A stretch of 64,000 nt of DNA from the NCBI RefSeq assembly GCF_000237925.1, contig NC_031497.1, positions 17,082,481-17,146,480 on the forward strand, written 5' to 3'. A program made the translations under genes and the position numbers. Below, one piece after another: positions 1-10,402 of this stretch. The notes under the pieces were generated by a model. The model was not told the origin of the DNA, ran no database searches, and saw only the letters and a program-made list of their open reading frames with translations. Every line of letters begins with the position of its first letter. Position 1 is the first letter of the stretch. The stretch is from Schistosoma mansoni (lineage: Eukaryota; Platyhelminthes; Trematoda; Strigeidida; Schistosomatidae).

Positions 1-233
1 AGTTGAAAGCATGAGTCAATTGAAGCTAGACCACCATGGAAAACCTGGAAACACTGGACGGACTTTCCATCCTATTATGGGACTCCTCAGCAGTGCGCAT
101 AATAGTCCCATAATAGGACGAGCGGGTTCGTGGATGCGCACTGCTGAGGAGTCCCGTAATAGGACGAAACGGCCATCCAGTGTTTACAGGTCTTCCATGG
201 TGTTCTAGCTTCAATTGACTCATGCTTTCAACT
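1..233. repeat. Inverted pair of SINE-like hammerhead repeats
   Basis: The left arm (about 1-100) reads as the reverse complement of the right arm (about 131-233). Both arms begin or end with the family tail (CTAGCTTCAATTGACTCATG and its complement). Each arm carries the hammerhead-like module: CTGAGGA, a GTCC/GGAC stem II, then GAAA. The right arm has CCATC where the family has CCGTC, which weakens stem III. The spacer holds an extra partial module. The tRNA-like head is missing, so this is a fold-back derivative. Confidence 0.75.
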
Positions 234-520
234 ATGAAATTATTCTGTTTCCTATTTTCTTATTTTCTTTCTTCTTTTCTTCATCTGTGGATTATCTTCC
301 ATCATTTAAGATTGAATATTGTTTTCGTTTTTTTTTTCATTTTTGCCCATAGTTACTAATTTCCTGTTGTTTATTTTTAAGTTACTAATTGATTCAATTT
401 TGAAACCTCTTTTTTCTTTGTTTTATAGACCATGAAAACTTTGCTTAGTTTTATTGTGTTCAGGGTATGTTTATTATGTCGTGGATCTTATTTCTTTTAT
501 TATTCATTTTAATCAATGGT

Positions 521-592
521 CGATAAGTGACTGATCAATTGAAGTCTTAAACGTCAATGGGAGGATTCAATCAAACAAAACCAAGTGAATTC
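521..592. repeat. Sm-alpha flank-like fragment
   Basis: This stretch resembles 5471-5540, the flank of the canonical Sm-alpha copy: both contain GACTGATCRATTG followed by a CATCAATGGGA-like block and a run of AAC/AAA repeats. There is no ribozyme core here. Similarity was judged by eye, so the call is modest. Confidence 0.35.
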
Positions 593-694
593 ATTTTAAT
601 GATAGTTTTTTGTAAAAATATTTTCTAGTTACCGAATCTCCCAGTAGATAAATTTTTAATTAACAATTTCTATTTTATTCACTGAATTATTTTC

Positions 695-1016
695 TTATCA
701 GAAGGGGTTTTTGTGAAGATTTTAGTAATTTTATAGTTGAATTGATGAGTCAATTGAAGTTAGACAACCATGGAAAACCTGGAAGCAATAGACGGCCATT
801 TCATCTTAATGTGAGACTCCTTAACAATGCGCATCCACGATCCCGCCTCGCCAGATTCCAACCCAGGACCTATCAGTCTCGCGTACGAGCGCTTAACCAC
901 TAGACCACTGAGCTGTCCAGTGCTTCCAGATTTTCCATGATGGTCTAGCTTCAATTGACTAATGATCTCAACTACATAAAATTACTGAAATCTCTACAGA
1001 ACCCCCTCCTGATAAA
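695..1016. repeat. SINE-like repeat, inverted composite
   Basis: The element opens with TTATCAGAAGGGG and closes with the complement CCCCCTCCTGATAA. The left part reads on the minus strand: hammerhead module, then a tRNA-like head (complement of a B box GGTTGGAATC and of A-box-like TGGTCTAGTGGTTAAG). It then switches abruptly at about 913 to a plus-strand arm that starts right at the hammerhead cleavage region (TCCAGTGCTTCCAG). The core is decayed. Confidence 0.75.
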
Positions 1017-1204
1017 TCTGTATAAGTATCAATGTTAAGGTTACATTTGATAGTTTCAAATAAACTGAACATTGAATAGAAACGTAATAATAATAAAATG
1101 GATTTTAATTTAATTTATAATCCAATGAGTAGAAAAATTGTGTTTTTCCAACGTTTCATAACTTAATCTAAGCTATTAAATACGAATAATACACATTTTC
1201 TTTG

Positions 1205-1316
1205 AAAAAGCTTGGACCAGATTACCAGGCCAAACGTTGGATTTACATCAACTCGGCGCCCAAATACTGTGAAACTATTCATTCTAATTTAGACGAACGT
1301 TCTTATATATTAATCT
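1205..1316 (+). repeat. Dispersed repeat (single-arm copy)
   Basis: It begins TTGAAAAAGCTTGGACCAG and continues through CCAAACGTTGGATTTAC to a TTTAGACGAACGTTCTTATA block. The same order occurs at 3085-3400, where two arms face each other. Class unknown. Confidence 0.5.
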
Positions 1317-1482
1317 AAGTTAATTCTTTAAAAAAAAAAATACAATTTACTACCCATTAGAATATAACCAAGAAAAACTTGTTTTTTTTTGTTTTACAAA
1401 TTTTTCTTTTTTTTCTTTTTATTTTTCAAAATTATTTAAAAATAATGAAAAATTAATAAAGAAAAAAAACTAGTTTACTTTA

Positions 1483-1996
1483 TGTTATATCCTACTGAAG
1501 ACGTAAGTACAGGTAACTTCCAGGATCTATTAATGGACTATCATTCTATATATATTCTTATTATTTAACTATTGAGTAATTAGATTGTGTATATCTATAT
1601 TCATCTTATTATAAGCTTCATTTTGATCTATGGATCATTATTATACGATTTACTGTTCCTAAATTATACTCAGTTTATTGATTATTGTATCCCACGTTCA
1701 CAGCCACATTTGGCTTGATCTTGTGCAAATATTACTTTTGATTTCATGGTGTGATGCGATCTGTCTGTCTGGTATATAAATCAAGTATGTTCGAGATAAA
1801 TGATTCACACAGCAGAAGCTGTAATTGGTGTTCTGGACTCAATTGGAATGGTTAGGCGTACTGGGGACCAATAAGGATACTAGACTGCTCATACTGGTCG
1901 AACGTCATTGATTCGGCACAGTGTTAAGATTAGACAAGTCGTATCCCGACTGGTGGATAATTCACGTGATAAAAAGCCGGACATAAGACCGCAACA
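1483..1996 (+). repeat. Solo LTR, about 514 bp (fossil)
   Basis: This 514-bp block begins TGTTAT and ends GCAACA. It aligns along its whole length with the 517-bp block at 19228-19744, which has a clean target-site duplication. Shared landmarks include a TTATTATACGATTTAC block, a CACAGCCACATTT block and a GGTGTTCTGGACT block. No internal retroelement coding region adjoins it. It is a solo LTR of an unnamed schistosome LTR family, older than the second copy judging by divergence and by the absence of a clear target duplication. Confidence 0.65.
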
Positions 1997-2126
1997 AATT
2001 AGCATACAGACTTCTTTTATCAAGTCATAACACTTTAATGATATGATAATTTATGAGTTTCTTTTAAAAAAAAATTAATTTATGATGAAATTTGGTATAT
2101 ATTACTGATAAAAATATACTACTTAC

Positions 2127-5100
2127 ATGGATTTAATTTAGGTAGGCATTTTGCATCGAAATTAATAGATATAGACTTTAATTCATGACTTGGTGGAATT
2201 AATTGTGCAATAGGAATATGATGGATTATTTCACTTTTGTTTTCAAGTCCAGCTGAAATCACAATAATAATAATGGTAATAGGTCTTAGTATATATTAAT
2301 GAATTGTAAGTTAAATAGGATCAATTTATTGATAGAAACTCTTTAGAAGTTAAATAATAAAAATGATAAGTTCAACATTTTATTCGAAATCCACTGAACT
2401 TGATCTTACTGTAAAATCAAATAAATTTCATTGATCTCAGATTCTTCTTGTTAACAGATTCTATGAAGATTGATTTTATTGATTAAAGAATCCTGCTTTA
2501 ACAGAAGAACTGAATATTCTAATTGATTGATTGTTCAGTTATATAAATGATAGATCCTGGATTTGAATCTGACGAGGCGGAATCATGGATGCGCATTGCT
2601 GAGGAGTCTCACAATAGGGCGAAACGGCCGTCCAGTGCTTTCAGGTCTTCCATGGTGGTCTAGCTTCAATTGACTCATGATTTCAACTATAAAATTACTA
2701 AAATCTCCATAAAAAGCCCCTTCGGATAGGAATAGTGTTGTTAAAATGACAATAAACAACAATAACTATTGAGGATATGATTTGAAAAGAAGAAGGAAAG
2801 TGAACAATAAAAGAATATTGAGATTTGTGATCATGAGGAATTTAGATTATAAACGTCAGTTTCATTGTTACCAATTCTGAACTATGTCATTTAATGTATC
2901 TCATCACTGTTCAGTGTGATTACTCACAGCACAACCATGAACGAATCTATCAATAAGGTTTATATCAACACTCAATAACTTCTTTGACTGATACGACAAT
3001 GATTGTATGATCTTTTTAATCTATAGTGTACCAAAGAATAATGTACCTATTTATATTCGATAGTTTTGATATTTAATTATAATTCCCTTGAAAAAATGTT
3101 GAACTAGATTGTTAGACGAAATGTTGTATTTACTTCATATTCTATGAAAACCTTCGTCTAAATTAGAGTGAATCGTTACACAGTATTTGGGCTCCGACTT
3201 GATTTAAGACATTAAATCTCAGAGAATGAATTTGAAGTAGATCCAACATTTCACCTGGCAATCTGGTTCAATCTTTTTCAAGGTATTTCATTGAGACTTT
3301 ATAAATAGATTCTTTCTCTTTCATATCTCATATGACCTCATTGCTCAAATAGTTTGAAACTATTCAATCAAATTTAGATGAAAGTTCTTATATAGATAAT
3401 GTTAAAATGATAAAATACAAAATTTCTACTAATCAGCAACAGCCTACTGTGGAAGAGGATAAACCAGCTTCTAAATGAAGAAGAAATTAGGAAAAGACGT
3501 TGGAAATGGGTTGGACATTCATTAAGGAAATCACTAAACTACATAACGTGGCAAGAAATTACTTGGAATCCTGAAGGGAAGCGGAAAAGAGGAAGGCCAA
3601 AAAATATATTACCTCGGGAAGTACAAGCAGATATGAAATGGATGAATAACAATTGGAAAGAACTAGAAAGGATTGTCCGGGACAGAGTTGGATATAGAAT
3701 GCTGGTAAGTGGCCTATGCTCCTCCATGAGGGGTAACAGGCGTAAATAAGTAATTAATCAAGACACCACGGAAATAAATTAAATAGAGAAAGTCATTGTT
3801 TTATTGAAGAGAAGAACGAGGAACAATTCAGGGAAGAAAATTTCCATTTCAATGGCTTCATTAATTTAAGTTGTACAACAGTATTTATAGTTTATTTTAT
3901 TTGCTAAAATAGTAGTCTATAATAATATAGAATGCTGTAGAAATGGTATATTGTCAATACTTGAAATGGCAGATATCGAAGGGAAGTTACGTAATGATCG
4001 GCTAGTGTAGAGTGTTAAGGTAAAAAATAATTGTCCACTTATTAGTTGTTATAATGGCTTATTATTAGTTGTGAAAATAAAGTGGTAAAGGTTAGAAACA
4101 ATAATTTAGAAAATCCATAAGTTATGAAAAATAGAAAGGAAGATTAAGACAATGGATGAAGAAGAAGAATCAGAAATTAAACATACTGTCTATATACTGA
4201 AAGGTTAGACTTCAGTCAGTCAGCTACAACGTAGGACCAGGCACATATATGCATCGGTTCAAGTTGCCATACCTCGTTAGCACAACAAGATGAACACCGG
4301 ATTCATAGTAGTTAATTTAGTGGTGGTGGTAGTATATAAATTATAGGTTGTATATAAGGATATAGTATAGGAAGGAAGAAAGTTATGAAGCAATTTTAAT
4401 CTCAAGGTTTAAGGGAAGATAAAGAGTGTATACATTTACACCATTGTGATCGATTCTGAGCCATGTCACACAGAGTCTCCAACCATTGGTTACGATAGTC
4501 ACACGGACCCCAACCAGGTAGTCTGCATCTACCAACATGGCTCAGGCTAGAAGTTAGTGACTTCAAGCACTGATGCCATGTTTTGGTTTGGCCGCCCCTA
4601 ACTCTCTTCCAACCATCCCCAATACTAGTCAGGATAGCGCGTCGTGGTAATCGGTGTTCAGGCATACGTAACACGTGGCCCAACCATCTCAGTTGATAAA
4701 GATTCATGAAAGGTTAGACTTAAACTAGTAGATAGTAATACTCTCTGTTGTATATACGTTTTCCATCTATATTCTTGTTCAGCTGACTCTTCTAAATGTA
4801 TGCATAATTTGGAGGGAGTATTCTGATAAATCGGTATATGTCGAATTAGCTAACTGTTCCAAGATTAAACTTTTAACTGAGTTCTATAGTGTTTTACAAA
4901 TCCTTAAGACACTTTATTCATCACCACTCTATTTTATTATAGACTATAAATACTACTATAAAGCTTAATTTACTGAAATTCTATTCATTGAATGGCTTCC
5001 ACTCATATTCTTTAATTAAACTTTTCCTATTCATAAATGATGATAATTAATTCAGTAGTAAAATGAAATTTTACAAAAATAAAAATTATTTAACTTACTT

Positions 5101-7610
5101 GAATTAATACCAGATTTATTAGCTGCTCTTTCAGATGGACAAAGATGAAGTGAAAGTGATTTAATTGGATTGGCAATTGCTGTTCCATTTGAAGATATAT
5201 TGGACAGTACCGTTGTATTATCTTTTAATAAATAAAAAAATGAAAGTATACAAAGATTAGTTGAAATAAATATTAAAGTTATAAGCAAAGATGGACAGTG
5301 GCTAGCAGTGGAATCTAGGACGCGCGTTTCGTCCTATTTGGGACTCATCAGCTGGATGTGCCTGCATCTCAGAATTACATCAACTGCTAGCCACTGTCCA
5401 TCTTTGCTTATAATGCTTGTGAATTAAGGCTATATCGAGACAATCCACACAGTATGCACATATGCCAATAAGAGACTGATCGATTGTGGTCCTTAACATC
5501 AATGGGAAGTTTCAAACAAACAATACGAAGTGAAATATTAAAGTTTTCCTTAGATCCTCTACAGATAGTTTAATAAAACAGAATAATGAAAAAATAATTT
5601 TCAACAACAACAAAAAACAAACCATCCTATAATAATTTAGATTACTATTATCAAGAGAATTGTATAGTCTATGTTTACAATTCTTAGATGCTTAGGACAA
5701 AGTTGGATAGAGAATGCTAGTGAAAGGCTTATGCATTTTCCTTCATGAAAGGTTACAAGTGTAAGTAAGTAAGTAAGTAAGTAAATACAGTTCTCACAGA
5801 TAATTTGCTTTTTTTAGTCTAAATATCCAACTAATTAAGAACTATTCAGATAATTAATATAACCCATTGTATCCTTTCTTACCCCTTGATTATTACACAA
5901 TGTCATTGGATAATAAGAATCTCAAATCAATTTTATGATGTAACCGTTTCTATCCTTTTATAGGAATATATTTTCCATATAACTATAAATATAAATGTGC
6001 AGCTTAAGTAAATGATTTGATTGAAAAGAAAATTTTCTTCGAAGAATAATTCATATTCATTTGTATATTTTATCGTGTAAATTAGAGAATATAGATCAGA
6101 AGGGGTTTTGTGGAGATTTCAGTATTTTCATAGTTGAAATCATGAGTCAATTGAAGCTAGACCACCATGGAAAACCTGGAAGCACTGGAAGGCAGTTTCG
6201 TCCTATTGTGGGACTCCTCAACAGTGTGTATCCACGATCCCGCCTTACAAACGCCTAATCTCTAGACCACTGAGCTGGTGTTAATGTCTAACTTTAACTA
6301 ATCCACAAAATCAGGCAACCGTCCACCATTGTCTTCAATGAATGACTATCTCACAACAGACGCTCTTGAACGCCACTGGTCACTGCTTCTCACTAGAACT
6401 ACTGAGGAATCCCACAATACGACGAAATGGCCGTCTGGTGCTTCTAGGTTTTCTATGGTGGTCTAGATTCAATTGACCTAGGAATTCAACCATAAAATTA
6501 CAAAAATCTCCACAAAACCCCACCTGTTAATAAGTATATTTTAATCATTTTCATAAAGTTTGTTAGACTTATTTATGCTTATCGATACTTTGTATTTATC
6601 TATCATTCTCAAAATGTGTGCAAATAACATAACACAATCTTCTTTAAAGTCAGAAATAGTTTTCACATTTGATAATTTTACAAAATGAATTAAAATGCTC
6701 AAATTGGAGACCTGCTTGAACATTTATACTATCTATTTCTGCCTTCTAGATATTTCAACAAGTTTTCTAAATTTTTCCTGTTTTAACATATCATTATGTC
6801 AATGAATTGCATGACCTATTCAGGTATGTTTATGGAAAGTTTACGACCTTTCGTTGTACAAGCCACAAAAAAGCTCAATCAGAGATATTGTGGTTGCTGG
6901 CAATATACAACAAAAAGAATGTACATTATCTAAATGTCGACTTATTGGACTGTTAACTTCTAACTGGTGATTCCTCGATATTTATCGTCAAGATCGACCA
7001 AGAAGTAAGAAACTTAAATAATGACTAAACTTATTCATCTGTTAGTGAATTTCTCAAAACTCTAATTATTAACCATCATTTTCGTAGTTGAAATCATGAG
7101 TCAATTGAAGCTAGACCACCACGAAAAACCTGGAAGCACTGGACGGCCGTTCCGTCCTATTATGGGACTCCTCAGCAGTGCGCATCCACGATCCCTCACC
7201 CGCAAGATTCCCACCCAGGACCTACCGATCTCGTGTCAGAGCACTTAACTGATAGACCACTGAGCCGGCAGCATTCCATGGTGTTAATGTCTAACTTCAA
7301 CCAGTCCACGAAGTTTAAGCAACCGTTCACTAATTGTCTTCAGTGAGTTGTTATCTCACAACAGACGTGGTTGAACTCCATCAATTTAAGAACATTGAAC
7401 TTTTACTTTTTTTTAAAAAAACATTGAAAGAAAAAGAAACAAAGAAAGAAGAACTCACTTTCCACTTGACTATTATTCTCAAATTTACAACGGATGATTT
7501 GAAGACATAATGTTATCACTAATAACTAAAAAGGGAAAAAAAGGAAAGAAATTATAGAATAAGTTATAATGAACTTATGAAAAATAATCAAAATTCTTAC
7601 CTTGATCCAT
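2127..7610 (-). CDS. Candidate host gene, unrecognised, N-glycosylation-rich (partial)
   Basis: Four minus-strand exons join in one frame: 7601-7610 (ATG plus 7 nt), 7459-7518, 5099-5221 and 2127-2252. Donors are GTAAGA, GTGAGT, GTAAGT and GTAAGT; every acceptor ends in AG and all introns are phase 1 (82, 2237 and 2846 nt). The three inner exons are 60, 123 and 126 nt, all multiples of three. The product starts MDQVITLCLQ and ends, before the next unseen exon, ...[11 protein letters not shown] (106 codons). It has eight N-X-S/T sequons between residues 18 and 71 and four cysteines. I recognise no domain. The start is uncertain: an in-frame stop lies upstream of the ATG, and no signal peptide is visible, which sits oddly with the sequons. 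The downstream end was not found; it may lie left of the window. Symmetric phase-1 exons recall schistosome micro-exon genes, but these exons are longer. The introns are full of SINE and LINE copies. Confidence 0.5.
2545..2733 (+). repeat. SINE-like repeat with hammerhead module
   Basis: A partial tRNA-like head (B-box-like GGATTTGAATCTG) is followed by GCATTG-CTGAGGA, stem II GTCT/GGGC, GAAA, then ACGGCCGT and C-CAGTGC, and the family tail ending in CTCCATAAAAAGCCCCTTC. The ribozyme core bases are all present. Stem II relies on G-U pairs. Confidence 0.75.
3085..3400. repeat. Fold-back copy of the TTGAAAAA repeat
   Basis: The left arm (TTGAAAAAATGTTGAACTAG) and the complement of about 3250-3295 (TTGAAAAAGATTGAACCAG) share the layout of 1205-1316. 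This makes an inverted pair; a third TTTAGATGAAAGTTCTTATA block follows at about 3375. Class unknown. Confidence 0.5.
3437..3757 (+). mobile_element. RTE LINE, 5'-truncated 3' end
   Basis: This encodes the basic C-terminal tail typical of SR2/Perere-3 type RTE elements ([44 protein letters not shown]), then GGTAACAGGCGTAAATAAGTAA. The same order is seen at 49866-50130 on the other strand. The reading frame is largely open, so the copy is moderately young. Confidence 0.8.
4209..4715 (-). mobile_element. Non-LTR retrotransposon C-terminus and 3' UTR
   Basis: An open frame at 4402-4707 gives [20 protein letters not shown], then [34 protein letters not shown] and a C-terminal [12 protein letters not shown]. 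This is the conserved tail of a schistosome LINE family distinct from the RTE copies. The 3' UTR continues to about 4209 (CAACATAGG-type block near 4220-4290). Other pieces of the same family lie at 26517-26765 and 48715-49215. Confidence 0.7.
5281..5545 (-). repeat. Sm-alpha element copy
   Basis: A 29-bp perfect inverted repeat (5281-5309 and 5383-5411) encloses a canonical schistosome hammerhead. The flank at 5412-5545 matches the known Sm-alpha layout as I remember it (TATCGAGACAATCC, CATATGCCAATAAGAGACTG on the plus strand). A related flank without the ribozyme occurs at 61855-61990. It sits just upstream, in gene orientation, of exon 3 of the candidate gene at 2127-7610. Confidence 0.85.
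5306..5365 (-). ncRNA. Hammerhead ribozyme, Sm-alpha type
   Basis: On the minus strand: stem I strand CATCCAG, core CTGATGA, stem II GTCC-CAAATA-GGAC, core GAAA, stem III ACGCGCGT, then cleavage after GTC (between 5319 and 5318) and CTAGATTCC closing stem I with one A-C mismatch. All core bases are present. This agrees with the published Sm-alpha hammerhead as recalled, apart from that mismatch. The self-complementary stem III without a loop is typical of ribozymes that work as dimers. Confidence 0.9.
5690..5786 (+). mobile_element. RTE LINE 3'-end fragment with GTAA tail
   Basis: TTGGATAGAGAATGCTAGTG followed by GGCTTATGC, TGAAAGGTTACAAGTG and a (TAAG)n tail match the last about 90 bp of the RTE element at 49857-53036 (complement). 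Confidence 0.75.
6096..6530. repeat. SINE-like repeat flanked by inverted arms
   Basis: Left arm: AGAAGGGGTTTTGTGGAG to the minus-strand hammerhead module. It continues through a decayed tRNA-like head and the long-unit tail (GGTGTTAATGTCTAAC, CACAACAGACG). It ends in a plus-strand arm with GAATCCCACAATACGACGAA and the complement of the opening (CTCCACAAAACCCC). Both ribozyme copies have core changes (TTGAGGA in the left arm). Confidence 0.75.
7081..7382 (-). repeat. SINE-like repeat, long unit
   Basis: On the minus strand it holds the long-unit leader, the tRNA-like head, then GCGCACTG-CTGAGGA, stem II GTCC/GGAC and the family tail. The ribozyme has GGAA in place of GAAA, so the core is broken. 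The copy lies between exons 2 and 3 of the candidate gene at 2127-7610. Confidence 0.75.
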
Positions 7611-7777
7611 AGATCTACCATTACAACTAACGATGAATGTTATGGGAATAAATTTTTCGGGGGTTTATATAGTACTTAATTGTTTAGGTAAAACTAATAT
7701 TCAATAAGTAGTCTAGACAATCAATAAAAAGAAATAATAATTATAGACTAATTTGATATTGGGCGAACCGAATATTC

Positions 7778-7885
7778 AGTATTACTATTATTACTATTAT
7801 TATTACTATTATTCTTTATTGTTTAACTCAATGAAGCCGAAAAAATAACTCGGTAATTTGCTTCATATAGATCTATTATTATTAT
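7778..7885. repeat. ATT/ACT microsatellite tracts
   Basis: Interrupted trinucleotide repeats (ATTATTACT units) occur at 7778-7812, with a second ATT tract near 7873-7890. Confidence 0.8.
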
Positions 7886-8116
7886 TATTACAAATATCTT
7901 AGCCTCTTGAATGTATATCATTCATTGTCAATTGATTTAACAAATTATTGAATATTGAATGATTGAATTGAACATTATCCGTATTTTGATTTTCTTTTCC
8001 TTATAATCTAAAGGATATTTAGACAAATCGGAAATTTAAACAAAACAACAACAACAAACAAACAAAAACATGGATTCGTTCCATTATAAGGATTCTTATT
8101 ATGTATAAACGGTCTA

Positions 8117-8393
8117 TCATAGTTGAACTCATGATTCAATTGAAGTTAGACCATCATGGTAAACCTGGAAATACTGGACGGCAGTTTCGTCCTTTTGTAA
8201 GACTCCTCAGAACTGCGCATCCACGATCCCGCCTTGCGAGCGCTTAACTTCTAGATCACTGATTTGGCACCCGATGGTATTAATGTCTAACTTCAACCAA
8301 TCCACGATGTTGAGCAACCGTTCACCAGTTGTCTTCAGTGAGTTGATATCTTACAACAGACGTGGTTGAACTCCACTGATCACCGCTTCTAAA
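8117..8393 (-). repeat. SINE-like repeat, long unit
   Basis: Minus-strand order: leader, shortened tRNA-like head, GCAGTT-CTGAGGA, stem II GTCTT/AGGAC, GAAA, CTGCCGTC, family tail. Core bases are present, but stem III has one mismatch and stem I is imperfect. Confidence 0.75.
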
Positions 8394-8589
8394 ATTACAT
8401 TATTTGAAATAAAAAAAATATCCAGGATATGCTCAAAAAGGAACAATAATTAGTTATAAGAAGAACAGATAATAATACATTGTATTAAATATAGTGAAAA
8501 TTGGCACATGTTTTTATATATTGAAAATATAAGCATGAATAGTGGTGATGGTGAGACTATAGTTACTACTACTACTACTAATGTGCTGT

Positions 8590-8880
8590 ATGCTACTGAT
8601 GTCAACAGATATAAGTAGCACGTATCACTAATCGGAAGTGGAATTTCTGTAGGCAGAAGGTTGAGAAGATTGAAGAGAAGAGAACGAGAACGAAAAGTGA
8701 TTGATGTGGGAAAGAAGGAACAATCAAGTCTCAGTCAATTAATTAACATTTTGTTAATGAATTATTTAATGTATAGTTCTCAGATTTCATAAAGATATTC
8801 TGAAATCTCCTGTTCAAATACGTCTTGTTGTCCGCACTAGTTTTCTCATTCACTACGCTACTACTAGTGATGATAGTAAT
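8590..8880 (+). repeat. Dispersed repeat family R, copy 1
   Basis: It carries GGCAGAAGGTTGAGAAGATT, a purine-rich GAGAACGAGAAC tract, a GGAACAATCAAGTCTCAG block and ends near CATTCACTACGCTACT. The same order occurs at 18625-18890 and, more decayed, at 15985-16275. Class unknown; all three copies point the same way. Confidence 0.55.
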
Positions 8881-9244
8881 AATAATAATGATACAAAGAA
8901 GAAGAAGGTTAAATTAATGAATAAACAAAGGATGACATAATCGTACTGAAAATACTAAATGATCATATAATTAACTAACATAATTAGAACGGAAAGAACA
9001 TTAAGTTGTGAGCATTATTAAGACTGCATAAGAATAAAATTATTTCATTACAACCCTATTTACAATAACAAAGAGGAACTATATAGCATTTTCTTTGTCA
9101 ACAGGTAAGTCGGGTCGGAAATGTTTGATAGAGATTGGTACCGTGAAGTAAAATAAAACATGAAATTGACTATTTATCACCATCTTTTATTCTTTATTTC
9201 ATTATGTTGCAACATATTTGGATTTACTGTTGTATGTTTGTTCA

Positions 9245-9412
9245 GTAGTTTAGAGATTAAGAGTTACAGCATGAAACCAAAGATTCTGGATTCAATAGAC
9301 TCTGGTAAGAAGTTTCATACTAGGATAAAACATTTGTCCAGTATTTCCAGGTTTTTAATGGTCTAGCTAAGACCAGTTTCATAATTAAAAATCTATGAAA
9401 ATTCACAGATTT
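9245..9412 (+). repeat. Decayed SINE-like repeat
   Basis: The remnants TTGTCCAGTATTTCCAGG and TTTTTAATGGTCTAGCTAAG, preceded by an altered head, align with the family tail and hammerhead 3' half. The core is lost. Confidence 0.5.
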
Positions 9413-9594
9413 ATTGATTTTCATGTTTTTTTTATTTGTGATTCATATTATCAGAAATCAAATTTCTAGTTTCAGTATATTTCTCATGGTATAAACAAAG
9501 CTCGAGTACCTTCCTTTTTGATAATAAGATGATCGGTTTCAAATAGTAAAAATGATAAAAATTGTGTATTTTACAAATGAATTCAATGTAACTC

Positions 9595-9730
9595 AAGGTG
9601 CTTCTCAGAGGTGGTCTACATGATAGTCTGTACTTAAGTTTCATACTATCTGGTACTCGTTAATGTTGTACACCTGTAGTCGTGAGAGCACTGATGCTCT
9701 CTAACGGATTTGACCCTGTATCACCAAGAT
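9595..9730 (-). repeat. Decayed Sm-alpha-variant copy
   Basis: The minus strand aligns with 20120-20245. Shared blocks are a GGGTCAAATCCG head, GCATCAGTGC, CAGGTGTACA, ACGAGTACC...TATGAAACTT and GACCACCTCT. The hammerhead core has decayed (TTAACGA for CTGACGA). A short direct piece of the same element's leader (TGGTCAATGTCATGT) is at 9795-9875 on the plus strand. Confidence 0.6.
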
Positions 9731-10127
9731 TTCTACTTATGGACGTTATCATAGAGGGGGCCGTGACTGACTTCTTGTAGGACTGAGATACATTTATAAT
9801 TTACTAATCATTGATCAGTGGTCAATGTCATGTACGCTGAATTCTATTAGGTGCTGATCTAATTCTATCGAACAAACCAGTCACTACTTAGTGATCACTC
9901 GATTGTAAATAATTGGTGATTTGACTAAAAAAAATTGAAGAATAATCCATAATGGTAAATAAGAAAAAGGTCTCAATAGTGTAGGATGAAAAGTGAAAAC
10001 AATAAAATAGTTGAAAAATGTTGAGATAATGTGATAGAATAAAAGAAGGAACAGCTGACGAAAGCTTAACAAAAAAAAAATAAATTCGTGTTGTTTTTAA
10101 TTAAATGCTTATTCTTGTTTTCGACTC

Positions 10128-10265
10128 TATCTGTAGTTCTTCTTAGGTTACTGCCGGTCCAAACCCCGGATAAAACAGGAGGTCTGGACATGGAGTCAGC
10201 AACCATACCCCTTAGAAAACAACCCAGAATAAACAATTTAAATCATTTAAACTCTGCCATGGATT
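10128..10265 (+). mobile_element. RTE LINE 5'-end fragment
   Basis: CTGTAGTTC, TTACTGCCGGTCC, GGATAAAACAGGAGG and CATGGAGTCAGC align with the 5' UTR of the full RTE element (complement of about 52860-53036), ending at AAACTCTGCC. This is an unusual survival, because LINE copies normally lose the 5' end. Confidence 0.65.
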
Positions 10266-10303
10266 TTGAAAGACCATCATTCACAAGTTATTCTTGTTGT
10301 CAG

Positions 10304-10402
10304 ATAATATTACTTACTTACGCCTGTTACCCCTCGTCGAGGAGCATAGGCCGCTAACCAGCATTCTCCATCTAACTCTGTCCTGAACCTTCCTTTCCAG
10401 AA
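10304..10402 (-). mobile_element. RTE LINE 3'-end fragment
   Basis: TTACTTACTTACGCCTGTTA, then GAGCATAGGCCGCTAACCAG and CTCTGTCCTGAACC are the complement of the RTE 3' end and its tail. It faces the 5' fragment at 10128-10265. Confidence 0.8.

Noticed and set aside
1205-1316. Further hammerhead in CCAGGCCAAACGTTGGATTT
   Set aside because: No CTGANGA core and no paired stem II.
8563-8580. CRISPR-like or other short regular array
   Set aside because: Only a short ACT trinucleotide run; the window is eukaryotic.
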